Assembly: GCA_900291925.1 (NCBI GenBank)
Contig: UWYS01000013.1
Coordinates: 124,001-188,000 of the forward strand
Direction of reading: 5' to 3'
Length of the DNA stretch: 64,000 nucleotides
From: Thecaphora thlaspeos
Taxonomy: Eukaryota > Basidiomycota > Ustilaginomycetes > Urocystidales > Glomosporiaceae
A program made the position numbers and the translations under genes. The notes beneath the pieces were generated by a model, which did not search any database, had not been told where the DNA came from, and saw only the letters and a program-made list of their open reading frames with translations. Positions 1-10,801 of this stretch are shown here, piece by piece. Position 1 is the stretch's first letter. Each line of letters opens with the position of its first letter.

Positions 1-28
1 GCAGTGGAAGAGGACGCGCGCGACTCAC

Positions 29-1218
29 TTGTGCTCGGGGACGGCGTCGAGCCCCTCTGTCGCCTCTACGCGGGCCATGAGGTCGCTCTGCTCGTTGTTG
101 TACGGGCTGAGCGCGAGGAAGACGACGACGTTTCGCAGCGCCTCGGCCGCCTTTGACGCGTCGGCCTTGATGGAGGGCGTGTCGTGGATCTCTCGGTAGT
201 ACTTGCACGTGTCGAGGAACTTGTTGGCGTGGAGCGAGTGTCGGATCATGAATTCGTAGAAGCGCAACTTGAGGTCCTGCTGCTTGTCGCTAGCAAAGAA
301 CTTGGGATTGATCTTCTTTGCGACGATGGCGAGGCGGGCGTAGTCGGCGCGCTCGAGGTTGAGGCGCATCTGCTCGAGGATAAATTCGACCTTCTCGCGT
401 CGGTCCATGCTGCCAAACGTCTCGACGGCGAGCTCCTGGAGCGTCTCTGCGGCGTCGTTCACCTTGCCCTCGGCGTAGAGCATCTGCGAGAGGATGAGGG
501 TGACGCGCGCCCGCTCCACCTCGACAAAGATCTTGCCCTCGGTCACGGTGCGCAACGTCTGGACAATCTTTCGGCGCGTCGCCTCGTCGACGCCTGTGTC
601 GCCGATGCGCTTGGCCGAGTCGATGAGCTCGGTGATCTTTTCGTTTTCCTTGCCCTGCTTTTCCCGCTCGCGCTTCTCGGAAGCCTCCTCTTTCTTGTCG
701 GCGCCCTCGTTCTTGGGCTTGGCCTTGTCCTTTTCCTTGCTGGCGGCGTCTTTGTCCTTGCTGCCGGCCTTTTGCGTTTCCTTTTGCTTTTCCGCGTCTG
801 CAGCGTCGTTCATATCTTGGTCCTCGACGAGTGCCGCCTCTCGGGCGATGCTAGCCCTCTCCTCTAGCGGGTCTGTGGGCTTGTGGAGGAAGAGCATGAC
901 GAGCTGTACCATTTTTGTGATTGCCTGTTTGAGCTGACCGTGCTTCTTGGAGAGGGATGTGACGGTGTCTGCGAGGAGCTGCCAGTCTGTGTTTGTGGGT
1001 GCGGGGGTGGTGCGGATGAGGAGGACGGCGAGGAGGAGGAGGCGGGTGGTGCTTGCTAGGTCTGCGGCATTGCGAGACTTTTTCTCGAGGACGAAGACGG
1101 CATCGAGGGCCTGCTGGAGCTGACCTGCGCTTGCGGTGTGCTGGACATGTGGGATGAGCTGGTCGACCTGGTGGGTGTAGTCGGCCTCTTGCTTCTTTTC
1201 CACTTGGCCACTGCTCAT
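29..1218 (-). CDS. RPN5: 26S proteasome lid subunit Rpn5, 5' part (C-terminus off window)
   Basis: Rpn5 (PSMD12) is a PCI-domain scaffold of the 19S regulatory lid. The start chosen is the ATG at 1218, whose product begins MSSGQVEKKQEADYT; an in-frame upstream extension is Arg/Pro-rich and looks like leader. About 396 residues are present. The helical-repeat region is clear (for example LLLLAVLLIRTT and VEFILEQMRLNLERADYARL). A Lys/Glu/Asp-rich insertion at about residues 135-190 makes it longer than yeast or human Rpn5. The reading frame meets TGA at 25-27, but the bases from 28 leftward read GTGAGT on the coding strand, a good donor. Family knowledge says the PCI/winged-helix C-terminus must follow, so the gene very likely continues in an exon beyond the left edge. 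Identification is confident; the C-terminal structure is not visible. Confidence 0.9.
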
Positions 1219-1621
1219 GATGGGCGATCTGGAGTGACTATGCGAGTGGAGGAGGCGCGGGCGACGTGCAGGGATGGGGAGGTGCAGGCGCCTGTTGATG
1301 AGCGTACGTGGGATGTGGTGTGGGCGTGGTAGGATGTTTTTGGGGTAGGCGAGGGGAGCTGGGGCAGAGAGGCAAGGGAGGGTGGTAGCAGCCGGCCAAG
1401 TGGAGTGTGTGCGTGGCTCCTGCGCTCTGGCCCGCACGCGGTCCGATCACCGGAGGCGAGGCTTGCTTATGTGATCCTGACACACTTGCTCCACCTCCAC
1501 GCAATCAGACTGCCACAGGCAGCGCTGCTTGTTCTTCCCCAAAAAAAGTGGCCGCCTTCGCACGCGCCACGCAACCTTGTCCCTCTTCTTCCCTTCTCAT
1601 CCCATCTCGTCCGCCGTCACC

Positions 1622-3709
1622 ATGTCGTCGTCCTTCAAACGGCGCGGCACAGCAGCCGCCACCCCAGCCCAATGGCCATCAGGCGTCCGCCCTTCCTCCT
1701 TTTCCTCGCCCGTCCCTCTCATCTCCTCCGGCGTGCCAGCGCTAGACGACATCCTATCCGGCGGCGGCCTCCCCTCGGGTTCCCTCTTCGCCATCCTCCC
1801 AACAACCGGGACCGCTGCACTCTCCCCATCCCAGATCGGCGCATCAGCCACATCGCCAGCTGCACAGGCACAGAGCGACCACATCTCATGCGCAGCAGCA
1901 GAACCTTACGCCCAGCTCCTCCTCGCCTATGCCGTCGCGCAGGGGATTGCTGCAAAACACCGTGGCATCGCTCTGGGAGAGCATGTAGAAGCATTCACCC
2001 ACAGTTTGATGGCGAGGGCCGGCGATTTCGAGGAAAGGGAGCTGCAGAGCATTGCGCTCAGCGCTCAGCTGGAGGCTGCCTCCACGCCAGAAGACAGTCT
2101 GCCCGCACCTTCAGAGCGTCTGGCAACCGTCCCCGACGACGATCAACAGACTGATGACAGCTCCACCAGTCAGGTCAACGAGAGGGCGATGAAGATCGCA
2201 TGGAGGTATGAAAAGATGAACAAGTTCAAAACCACCATCGACGAGTCCGGCAAGGGCAAAGGTACGTCCCGCCTGCGAGCGAGCGAGCGAGGCAGAGGAT
2301 GTGGCGCCCGGAACATGCCTCTCTTGCTCACCGCTGCCCATACCTCCCCTTTGTCTCCTCTCGCTACCACTGCAGATGAGTCCGAGACCTTCTGCTCCAC
2401 CTTTGACCTCTCACGGCGCATCTCGCCGCGCATCCTGCAAAAGGCCAAGGCCGACGGCTTTCTCGAGACGGTCGAGATCGACCTCGACGACCTCGACTCT
2501 TTCCACGACGCCAGCAGTGGTATCCGCAACAGCTACGACTTTGCCTTTGCACGCATCCAGAAGCGCGCAGACGAATGCCTTCAGCTGCAAAGGAGCAGCC
2601 CGACCTCGCCGTTGCCGGTGCTGCGCATCTCGATCCGCTCGCTCGGTTCACCCTGCTGGCAGGTCGGCCGAGGCCAACCGATCGAGACGGAGCTGGTTCG
2701 CTTCATGACCCGCCTCAAGGCGTTGCTGCGCTCGCTGGCACTTCCCAACAACCCCGGCACCGTCTCCTCGTCCTCGACCGCCGCGGCCTCCGTATCGACG
2801 CCCGGCATCCCCTCGATCGCCATCGTCACGCTCTCGCCCTATCTCCTCTCCGCCATTCATCCTTCCGCCTCCTCTCCGCCCACCTCTTCGACGTCGAACC
2901 TGATCCATCGCATCTCCCACATCTCGGACGCCTGCATCTCTCTCTCTGCCTTTGCACCTTCCGCCGCGCTTCGCGCCGCCTTCCCGAGCTACTCCGGCGC
3001 TCTTAAGGTTCTCAAGACACCGGCGCTGGGGACGTTGACCAATCCATCGATGCGAGCGTCCGTGCTGCGCGGCATGGGAGCCGGTGTGGCGTCTCGAGGA
3101 TCCGATACTGGTGGCGGTGGCGGCTCGACTTCGACAGTGGGAGAGGGAGGCGCAGGAGGAGGAGAGAATAACCTGGCGTTCAAGGTGAGGAGGAAGAGGC
3201 TGGTCATCGAGACGCTGCATCTCGACGTAGAGGGTGGAGTCAGTGAGAGAAGGACCAAACCGCCAAAGAATATGGAAGATACCACCGCCGGTGTTGGGAA
3301 GAGGGCGAGCGTCGGGTCGGCTAAAGATCGAAGTAGCGCGGACACAGCATCGACAAGGGAAGACGACAAGGCGATCGGACGGAGTCGGACCGCGCCACCA
3401 CATTCCGGTACTGCACCAGCGCCGGCAACGGCACCAGCACCCGCACCCGCACCCGCGACGTCAGCGCCGAAATTTGCAGGACTGAAAAGCCTGAGAGAAA
3501 GAGGGCTGGTGGCTGCTTCGCGCGGCGGTGTCGCACCTTCCATCTCTTCTAGGACAGGCGAGACGACATTGGAGGTGGAGCTGGACACAGGTCGACGTGG
3601 TCACTCGCACGCGCACGCACATGGAACGACAGAACAATCGCCATCGCAGACGAGCACAAGGAGAGGACCGGTGTTTAAAAGTGAAAGAGTGGAGGACTAC
3701 GAGTTCTAA
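1622..3709 (+). CDS. ELP4: Elongator complex subunit Elp4
   Basis: Elp4 is one of the RecA-like Elp4/5/6 ring subunits of Elongator, which modifies wobble uridine 34 of tRNAs. The ATG at 1622 begins MSSSFKRRGT and is followed by the family hallmark LISSGVPALDDILSGGGLP near residue 35. The C-terminal part has a typical Elp4 ending, RRKRLVIETLHLDVEGG, before a low-complexity tail. One intron is inferred at 2262-2375 (GTACGT...CTGCAG, 114 nt). It is a multiple of three and contains no stop, so the unspliced frame is also open. The spliced product is about 657 aa, longer than yeast Elp4 (456 aa) because of Ser/Ala/Pro-rich tails. It starts about 400 nt from the RPN5 start, divergently, so a short shared promoter is likely. 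Confidence 0.9.
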   Translation: MSSSFKRRGTAAATPAQWPSGVRPSSFSSPVPLISSGVPALDDILSGGGLPSGSLFAILPTTGTAALSPSQIGASATSPAAQAQSDHISCAAAEPYAQLLLAYAVAQGIAAKHRGIALGEHVEAFTHSLMARAGDFEERELQSIALSAQLEAASTPEDSLPAPSERLATVPDDDQQTDDSSTSQVNERAMKIAWRYEKMNKFKTTIDESGKGKGTSRLRASERGRGCGARNMPLLLTAAHTSPLSPLATTADESETFCSTFDLSRRISPRILQKAKADGFLETVEIDLDDLDSFHDASSGIRNSYDFAFARIQKRADECLQLQRSSPTSPLPVLRISIRSLGSPCWQVGRGQPIETELVRFMTRLKALLRSLALPNNPGTVSSSSTAAASVSTPGIPSIAIVTLSPYLLSAIHPSASSPPTSSTSNLIHRISHISDACISLSAFAPSAALRAAFPSYSGALKVLKTPALGTLTNPSMRASVLRGMGAGVASRGSDTGGGGGSTSTVGEGGAGGGENNLAFKVRRKRLVIETLHLDVEGGVSERRTKPPKNMEDTTAGVGKRASVGSAKDRSSADTASTREDDKAIGRSRTAPPHSGTAPAPATAPAPAPAPATSAPKFAGLKSLRERGLVAASRGGVAPSISSRTGETTLEVELDTGRRGHSHAHAHGTTEQSPSQTSTRRGPVFKSERVEDYEF

Positions 3710-4339
3710 CATCGCTGAAATGGGTAAGATGAACGAACCGAAGTCCGTGCGATATCGAGTTATGACTTCTGTCCCGCCGTTTGCCCATCCACACTTGCTC
3801 TCTTTCGATGAAGTTTCACAATATCATTAAAGGGGAAATCAAGAACAGATCTCTACCCTTCCAACTCAATAGGGTATGAGACTACGATTTTCATCACGAG
3901 TCTCTCTTTCTGTACCCTCGCACGATCTGCGAGGGGAGAGGAGGAAGCAAGATTTGCCCCGAGATTTAAAAAACAAGACGTAGCCGTCTCAACTTCTCTT
4001 CCCGAGCTTTGAATTTTCCTGCAGTGTTTGGTCGGTCTTGGTGTTGCATTAATTTTTTCGTCCCCCATCCTTCGTAGATGAGAAATGGGGGAAGGAAGGG
4101 ATTGATGAAGTGCTGGGATTTCTCGTCAAACTGGTAGGAAAGGTAGCGGGAAGATACATATGTACATTCATTTCGTTTGGTTTTGATATTATTAGGGGAA
4201 AAGAGGTCGGTGTATACAATCAAGGTAGGATCTTCAAAGGGAAGTAAGGTGTCCAAAAGTCTACGAGACATAAAATATGACGACGTGTGTCTCCACACGT
4301 AGGAAGAAGCTAAGCTACAAAGAGTGACACCGACACCCT
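3710..4339. other. intergenic, no gene seen
   Basis: AT-richer than the flanking genes. It holds the 3' end of ELP4 and the convergent 3' side of the ferritin-like gene. Open frames here are short and lack family resemblance. Confidence 0.6.
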
Positions 4340-5601
4340 TTAAGCTGAGCTGGTAGGGACAGGCAATTGACTAATAATCGACACGGAACCGGGAAACCTA
4401 CTCGTACCTGCACTCGACCCGGACGAAACTGCCGTAGCGCCAGACATTGCCGTGTCGAAGGACGAGGACGAGGGGAATACCGTTGCGGTCGCAGCCGCGG
4501 CTGCAGATCCTGTTGCTGTCGAACTAGACTTGGCCGACGACGCCCCTGCCGCTGAAGAGGATGCAGGAATGACGGAAGAAGAAGAAGGGGAGGACGATGC
4601 AGAAGGAGCGACAGGGAGAGGAACATCGATGAATGCTACGGCTGGTCCGGCGATGGTAGTGTCATCCGTCACGAGGAGGAGGAAGAAGTGACGATGACGT
4701 AGATTTGTCCGCCCGTCAGGTTGGAAGGGAGTGTGACGGAGCCGTCTGAAGAGATGGAGAGGAAGACGGGTGGTGTTGGACCCTGGATCACGGCGAGGTA
4801 CGTCGACTCTCCCGTCGAGTTGGTCGATGCGGTTTCGGTGGAGTAATCATAGGTCACGGTCACTACTGATCCAGGTGCAAGCGTACCGTCGTCCTCCGAC
4901 GACGTCGACGAGGACGGGGTGATGGTAGCCGCGGGAAACGCGGTGAACGGCAGTGTCTGGTTGGAAGGGTACGAGGAGATGAAAGTTGCCATTAGCGAGT
5001 AGACCTGGTTGAAGTCCAGCGGAGTATCGTAGGGCGAAGGAATGACGTTTCCATCGGCACTAGTCTGAGAGTGGATGTAGGATGCATGTCGACTCTCAAC
5101 CGTGAGGATGGAAGCAGCCGCCACGAGGTAGTCCCTCGAAGAGATGTTACGTGCAGCGCCGAGGTAGGCGCTAACCCCGACTCCCTCTAGAACCTGTGCG
5201 GTAGCTAGGAAGGTAGGAACGTCGGTGACTGAACTGAAGTTGTACGTGCATGCTGAAACGGCGTCAGGTCCCAGCGCGGTGGTGAGGAAGGATACGTGAG
5301 AGGCTTCGTCCAGACCAATCGAGTAGAGTTGGTTGCGCATAGAAGCGTTGTAGTCGGACGAGGTGAAAGCTTCTTCGCCAAACTGCTCGAGACTCTGGTT
5401 GTAGAATGCCGCTTCGAGGTGTTCCAGCGTAAGAGCGTACTAAAGGATCTGCGTGTCGGTGAGGTTGAGAGAGGTGGTGGTGGTGTTACCATTGGTGAGA
5501 CCTGAGGTAGAGGTGGCGTTGTTCTCAGTTTGCCGTTTGAGGATGGGAGAGGCAGAGGCGATACCCGCCAGAGAGAGAGCGACGGCGGCTGAGAACTTCA
5601 T
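4340..5601 (-). pseudogene. Rds1-type secreted ferritin-like protein, interrupted by a stop codon and a frameshift
   Basis: The N-terminus (ATG at 5601) is a signal peptide, MKFSAAVALSLAGIASASP, followed by a KR site. The body matches the fungal Rds1/ferritin_2 family: ILxYALTLEHLEAAFYNQ, then GLDEASHVSFLTTALG, with the conserved Glu and His residues of a ferritin-like four-helix bundle. Members are secreted or surface proteins tied to stress and nutrient responses; their metal chemistry is poorly defined. Two lesions are visible. An in-frame TAG at 5440-5442 lies exactly inside the conserved ILxYALTLEHLE block. Near 4670-4672 the frame ends in TGA, while the expected C-terminal continuation (VTDDTTIAGPAVAFIDVP) is read one base out of phase down to 4340. 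No GT/AG intron removes either lesion while keeping frame. It is called a pseudogene; sequencing error or recoding remain possible. Confidence 0.75.
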
Positions 5602-6446
5602 TGTGTACTGGACATTGCGAGGAGTTTGGCATGTTGCGATGGTTGTAAATGGCGGGAAGGTGGAAGGGAAGGTCGACTTATATACCTCCCTCGGTTCCCC
5701 TCCTTCGGCCCGGGGTCTCCACAGGGAGGGGATCAAGGGGAACACCCTTGATCAGCACCCCCATCGAAGCGGGATGGTGCATCACGCCTCTCTCACATGC
5801 CATCCGTCCTACTTACCCTCTAACCTTGTGCCTCCTCTCTGTTGGAGTCGAACTCGAACGATCTTCGATGCACCGCCTCCATTTCTTCAGACGGGCGAAC
5901 GACATCGTCAGCGCGGCAAACCTGTCCAGTTCGGCGTGGTCGGCCTTTGGAGGACAGCACCGCCTCTCTTAGAAAGACAGCACGGCCCGGTCTCTCCACC
6001 CACGTCGTCATACAAAGACAAGCGAGCGACAACATTGGACATGAAGGCGACGCTGTACAGGTTCTGTATGTACTGTACTGTACTCGACGGCGTTTAGACA
6101 CGTCTGTGTCGGATGTTCGGCAGGTCAGGATGCCGTTTCGGCAATCAGCAATCGTCATGGATTAAAATTGAGCGCTTCCTTTCACGCAGTTGGTCTCAGA
6201 CCTTTGGGTTCATGGACTGCGAACGATGAGGTGCTTTCGCTGCGAAGCGTCAGGTTTAGGAACGAAACGGTGGCGGTGCTGTCGGGCGTGTGACGTCAGA
6301 TGTCGAGAGGGTGCGCGAGTTAGAAAAGGCAAGACATCGGGGATGGAATATCAGGAAACCATTTGGATGACAGATCGGGCCTGCGCAACTGCTTACACGC
6401 TAGCTATTCACAGTGTGTGTTGTCACGCACGACAACGACTCCTCCG
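5602..6446. other. intergenic upstream of the Rds1-type gene
   Basis: Contains the promoter of the leftward ferritin-like gene and the 3' flank of UTP11. Several overlapping short frames exist on both strands, none with recognisable protein features. Confidence 0.5.
5677..5684 (-). promoter_or_regulatory. TATA-like box of the Rds1-type gene
   Basis: The coding strand reads TATATAAG about 75 nt upstream of the ATG at 5601, a canonical fungal TATA position. Its survival suggests the gene was inducible and that decay, if real, is recent. Confidence 0.5.
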
Positions 6447-7670
6447 CTAACGCTTCCTCTCCTTACTCCACTTGAACATCTTCTTGTTCTGCTTCTTCCT
6501 CCCGCCCTCGTCGTCGTCGTCGTCGTCATCCTCGCTCTCGTTGCCGGGAAGCATCAGTCCGTTTGCCGTCACCTTGCCCGCCGCCACCGCATCGCTCAGC
6601 GATTGCTTCTGCGCAGACTGCCGTCTCGCCGCTTGACCCTTGGTCGTCATCAGCGCCTTGACAAGTCCCAACTTCTCGGCAGCTACCCGCAGAGAGTCGA
6701 GACGCTCTTGTCTTGATGCCAGCTCCGAGACGAGGTAGCCGAGGTGCTTCTACAGTGTCGAGAGGAGGAAGATAAAAGAAGAACAAGAAGAAGAGAGGAC
6801 GAGGAACATGTGTTCAGCAACGGATGCAGGATGCAGGGCGCGGAGAGGAACAAGGTGCATCTTGACCGGAGGCTGAGAACTCACCTCTCCTTTTCTGCGT
6901 GCTGATGTCGAGCTTGGCCCCGCTACCGCGTCGTCGTCATCGGAAGGCGAGTCCACGTCTTCCACGCTCAGGTCGTCGTTTTCGCCATGGAAGAGATCTT
7001 CTTCGGCCATCGCCGCCGCCGCCTTCTTTGCCGATCCGTACGCTCTTGCCTCATGGACGTCGTCGGTCCACACCGTCTTCTTACCCATCCCGCCGATCAA
7101 GCTCCCGGACGCCGCGCCTCCCTCTCCGTCGTCGTCCATGCCGTCGAGCAGCTCCAACTCCCAGTCGTGGTCCACGTCGTTTGCCTTTTCCTTTCCCTTT
7201 CCCTTGACCTCTTCGGCCATCAAGAGACCCGCCCTGTGCAGTGTCTCCTTCCTCCCTTGCTTTTCCTCAAGCCAGTCCTCCCTCATTGCCGGGAGGGCGA
7301 TGGCAATCTTCTCTTTGAGCTTCTCTATCCTCCTGCGCTCCCTAGTGATCTGTAGCCTGACGTATCCTGCGTCCTGCGTCTTTAGGAGAGCGACAACGTC
7401 ATTCTTGAGCGCCTCATTGCCTCGATCCTGCACGTGGACGCCCTTGATGGTCTTTGCGCGTACCATGCCAAAGTTGAACTCGTCCTTGTTGCGCAGCGCG
7501 GCGATCTCGCGCAGACGTTTGAGACGCTGCTGCTTGACATGGTGGTCCTTGGCACGCAGGACGTAGTCCTTGTGCTTCTCGAGCAGCCCGAGCTTTTGAC
7601 GACCAACAGGCTGCGAGCGCTCCTTGTGGTTGCGCCGGTGGACGGCGTTGCGCAGCGAAGAGCCGGACAT
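6447..7670 (-). CDS. UTP11: U3 snoRNP / SSU processome protein Utp11
   Basis: Utp11 is a nucleolar component of the small-subunit processome needed for 18S pre-rRNA cleavage. The ATG at 7670 gives MSGSSLRNAVHRRNHKERSQ, and the next segment, LGLLEKHKDYVLRAKDHH, is the family signature, followed by FGMVRAKTIKGVHV. Two exons are inferred: 7670-6885 and 6749-6447. The intron 6884-6750 has donor GTGAGT and acceptor TGTAG. The product is about 362 aa, longer than the usual 250 aa because of a Gly/Asp/Ser-rich acidic insertion in the middle. The basic tail GGRKKQNKKMFKWSKERKR ends the protein as in homologues. Identification is confident. Confidence 0.92.
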
Positions 7671-8284
7671 CGTGACTGTGCTGCGGTGTGGATTTGGCTG
7701 GATCTGATTGTGCCTTAGGGGTCGGTCGGCGGATGTGGCTGCTGGTCGGCGGAGATCGTCTGGCGGCGGCGGCAATGGAGAAGAGGGATCTCTGTGGCCG
7801 GCGAGAGTTTTAAAGAGATCGGATGCGTACTGCTCTCTCTAAAGGTCTAGAGGGCAAGAGTCGTAGGTGGAATGTGCGGCGACGAGGAAGCTCTGGGGCG
7901 GTGGTGGCGGGAAGAGGAGGGCGAGGAACGGTGTGGAGCAGCGAGCGGCACGCGCCAAAAAGGGTCCCTCCGGCCCGCTCGAAAAAATCTCGACTTCCAG
8001 GCCCTCGCCTCAAAAAGATAGAGCGCCCCAATCGCACGAGAGAGAGAGCCAGGCCGCACAAGTGGACCCTGGAAGATTTGGCCATGGGCCAAGGCTCGAC
8101 GAAGCTCTGACTCTTCGGAACAAGACGGGCCACGGCCTAACGCGTCCCCCAGTTGTACCTTAATGAACGGGCTCAACATGATCAAAGCAAGAGAAGTGTG
8201 CATCTATTGCCAAGCGATGAAGAGTAGTGGTGTGTGGTGATACAGTCCGGGGCTCAAGGGTCCATTTTGAGGTTGGGACCGGCG
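7671..8284. other. intergenic between UTP11 start and COX11 3' end
   Basis: GC-rich near UTP11 (promoter and leader), then a short stretch downstream of COX11. No coding signature was seen. Confidence 0.5.
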
Positions 8285-9511
8285 CTAGAGGTCTTTGCCC
8301 ACCTGGTACTTGGATAGGTCCGTGTCGGGCCTGGCGAGAGATGGAGCGGGAGGGGAGGACGGTATGTGAAGAAAGACGGGTCAGCACAAAGACATGGTCC
8401 TCGCAACATGACAGCGGGTGACGACGTACTCAAGCTGTCCGTTCTTAGGGTTCCTGCGAGCAAAGAAGAAGGTATAGCTCAGCACCACGTCGGTCACGTC
8501 CTTGACCGAGGGATCGTCGAGCACGTCGGCGTCGATGAAGAAGAAGATGGGCAGGTCCACCTCTTCTCCAGCCAGCAGCTTCTGCTCCTCGAAACAGAAG
8601 CATTCCACCTTGGCAAAGTATGGCGCGATCTGCAGTGAGCAAGCAAGGGGCAATGTTGGCGCTCAGTCAGTTTCCACCCTCGCTCTCGGGAAGAAGGGGG
8701 CCGGCGGCAGAGAGGCCAGCAGAACAGAGTGTGTGCTCACCTTGTCCGGCGCCACATTGTAGGTGGCGATTCCGATAATGTCTCGCGGGCTCTTGTTCTT
8801 GGCTGTGTAGAAGGCCAAAGCTGTCTCGCCGGGGAGGATGTATATCTCCTTCTGCTGCGGCGTAAAAGTCCAAGGAATGGCGTCCGAGGCATCTGCATTG
8901 AACGTCACGCGGATCCTCTTGGCGGGCTTGTTGGTGGCCGGGTCGAGGTAGGAGGGGACGAGGCGCGACGGCTCGAACCTGGCGGGATCGGTGGTGGGCG
9001 TGCCAGAGAAGCCAGTGGCCGAACAGAAGGCGCGGTAGAGTGGCACGGCGGCGTAGGTGAAGCCGATAGCAAAGAGGATGGTGGCGGCCGAGTACATGAA
9101 GAGAGACTGGTTGCGCTTCTTGTAGGTCTCGCGCTGCCTATTCTGGAGCTGACGGTTGAGCTCGACCATGCCTTTGGGAGATGGAGGCGGCGGCTTAGAG
9201 GCACTGGTCGAGGCCGACGGCGGTTCTGTCGCTCGTCGGGGCGGCGTAGTTGAGAGGTGCCTGAGGGAGAGCGTAGGATGGGGATGTGAGGGGAAAGCAG
9301 AGGGCTGCCATCGTCGAGAGGGGGCGGCGTTGGGGCGAGCAGCAAGCGGGAAGGCGGCCGAAGCGGTGGTGGCGTTGGAGTTAGTGGCCCAGGTGTGGGC
9401 GAGCCGGCAGAGGGAAGAGACTGGCTGCGAGCGATGGCGGGCGGTGGCGGTATTGCGGGCCAGTACGAGGCAGCCGGCCCTTGCGATGGTGTTGTAGGAA
9501 ACGCTTGCCAT
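8285..9511 (-). CDS. COX11: cytochrome c oxidase assembly protein Cox11
   Basis: Cox11 is a mitochondrial inner-membrane copper chaperone that builds the CuB site of Cox1. The product (about 338 aa) starts with an Arg/Ala/Ser-rich presequence. One membrane segment follows, LFMYSAATILFAIGFTYAAV, leading to VPLYRAFCSATGF. The soluble Cu domain carries the diagnostic CFCFEEQ motif and DVVLSYTFFFARR. Three exons are inferred: 9511-8741, 8629-8430 and 8330-8285. Donors are GTGAGC and GTACGT; acceptors are CTGCAG and GCCAG. The last 46-nt exon completes the protein as LEPDTDLSKYQVGKDL, matching the family ending. Without that exon the frame would read into intron. Confidence 0.93.
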
Positions 9512-10001
9512 TGTCGAGGGGGTGGTGGATGGTGGATGGTGGATGGTGGAGAGGAAAGGGAGACACGCCCTGGTTGGGCGCGCTGTGTTGGTCGAGCCTT
9601 TAAAGGCCTTCTCGCCATTGCACTTTGCTACATACGCCAGCTTCTTGCCCGCCCGCCGCTGACTGAGCACGGGTCGCCGCGCCGCCTTGCTCTCTCCCCA
9701 TCATCGCATCGCACTCCCAGCAACAGACCCCAAAATGCACCATGACCAACCCGCGCCCCTAGGCAGGCACACCATATCGCACCAAAGGAATGTCTTCGTA
9801 TTTGGAAAGGCCACCAGGTAACAACGGCACAGACGATACGTGTACCCTGTACAATTCAAGCAGAGAGCGAGCGTGTAGGACGGCAAAGACAGAGGCGCAG
9901 CCCTTTCTGCTGTCCAAGAAAGACGACAAGGTATTGTACGGGAACGGGGGACAATGGAAGAGACCGAGTGAGGCAGGGTGGCGAGGCGGCGTCGCCAGCG
10001 T
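9512..10001. other. intergenic upstream of COX11
   Basis: COX11 promoter plus the 3' flank of the next leftward gene. No coding evidence beyond short random frames. Confidence 0.5.
9521..9550. repeat. GGTGGAT short tandem repeat in COX11 leader
   Basis: About four tandem copies of a 7-bp GGTGGAT unit lie immediately upstream of the COX11 ATG. On the mRNA strand this is a C/A/U-rich leader. Confidence 0.7.
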
Positions 10002-10801
10002 TTAGCGAGCGCCAAACTGGCGGCCCATCTTCAGATAGGCTTTTGCAAAGTTGGCGCTGCTTGAAGAACGGTCCTTGTAGAAGTACGAGCTCGACTCGGT
10101 GCCACCGCTACCGGAGCTGCCTTGACTGTTGGAGCTCGAGCTCGACCAGCTGCTGCTCGACTGGCTCGACTGGCTCGAACCGCTCTTCGAACTGAGCTTG
10201 CTCAGCAGCTTCTCGTCTTGAATGCCCCAGCCCTTCGGTCCCAGCATATGGTTGAGGATGGTATCCACAGGCTCGCCACCCTCATCCTCCTCGCCGGCAT
10301 GCACCTTGAAGAAGTCGTTGAAGTCGAAATCTTCATCGCCGTCATCGCTGTCCGATTCGTTCTGGAGCAGATCGCCGAGCTTGCCGAAGCCGAAGTCGAG
10401 GTGGGAGATTGGGTCCGTCACCTGGTAAGCCGCGTCCAGCCCGATGGCCTCATGGTCGTCTCGAAGTAGCGACCTGGCAGCTTCGTTGCCCAGTTCGATC
10501 TGTCTGTCGACCCAGTGCCTCACGTTGTCCTTCTTCTTGTGTGGATCGTAGTTGAGCGCCATGTGTGTCAGGGCGTGCTGGAGCAGAGGCTGCGGCGAGT
10601 CGATAGCGATGGCAATGTCGATGATAGAGGTCAGCATCGAGACCTTGAACGAAACGTGCGTCGCTTTGCGCAGAGCCGACTCACCGAGACTTTGTTGTAA
10701 AGATCGTCAGATGTGTCGACGGATCCGTCGGCATTGACGTTGCCAGGCTGTGTCGCGCAGGCGAGCAACGCCGCCAAGAGGGTGGCAGGAGTGAGCTTCA
10801 T
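10002..10801 (-). CDS. small secreted Ser-rich acidic protein, unknown function
   Basis: Not recognised. The ATG at 10801 gives a clear signal peptide (MKLTPATLLAALLACATQPG, cleavage around NVNA). Exon 1 is 10801-10685 and ends at GTGAGT. The only acceptor restoring frame is TTCAAG at 10646-10644, giving a short 41-nt intron and exon 2 10643-10002, about 252 aa in all. The middle is helical and charged (HWVDRQIELGNEAARSLLRD). An acidic stretch follows (NESDSDDGDEDFDFNDFF), then a Ser-rich tail. No membrane anchor and almost no cysteine. It could be a cell-wall-associated or effector-like protein; the sequence gives no direct function. The intron call is the weakest point. Confidence 0.6.

Noticed and set aside
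5443..5492. A 50-nt GT...TTTAG intron that would end at the TAG of the Rds1-type gene
   Set aside because: It would shift the frame and remove the conserved TDTQIL residues, so it does not rescue the gene.
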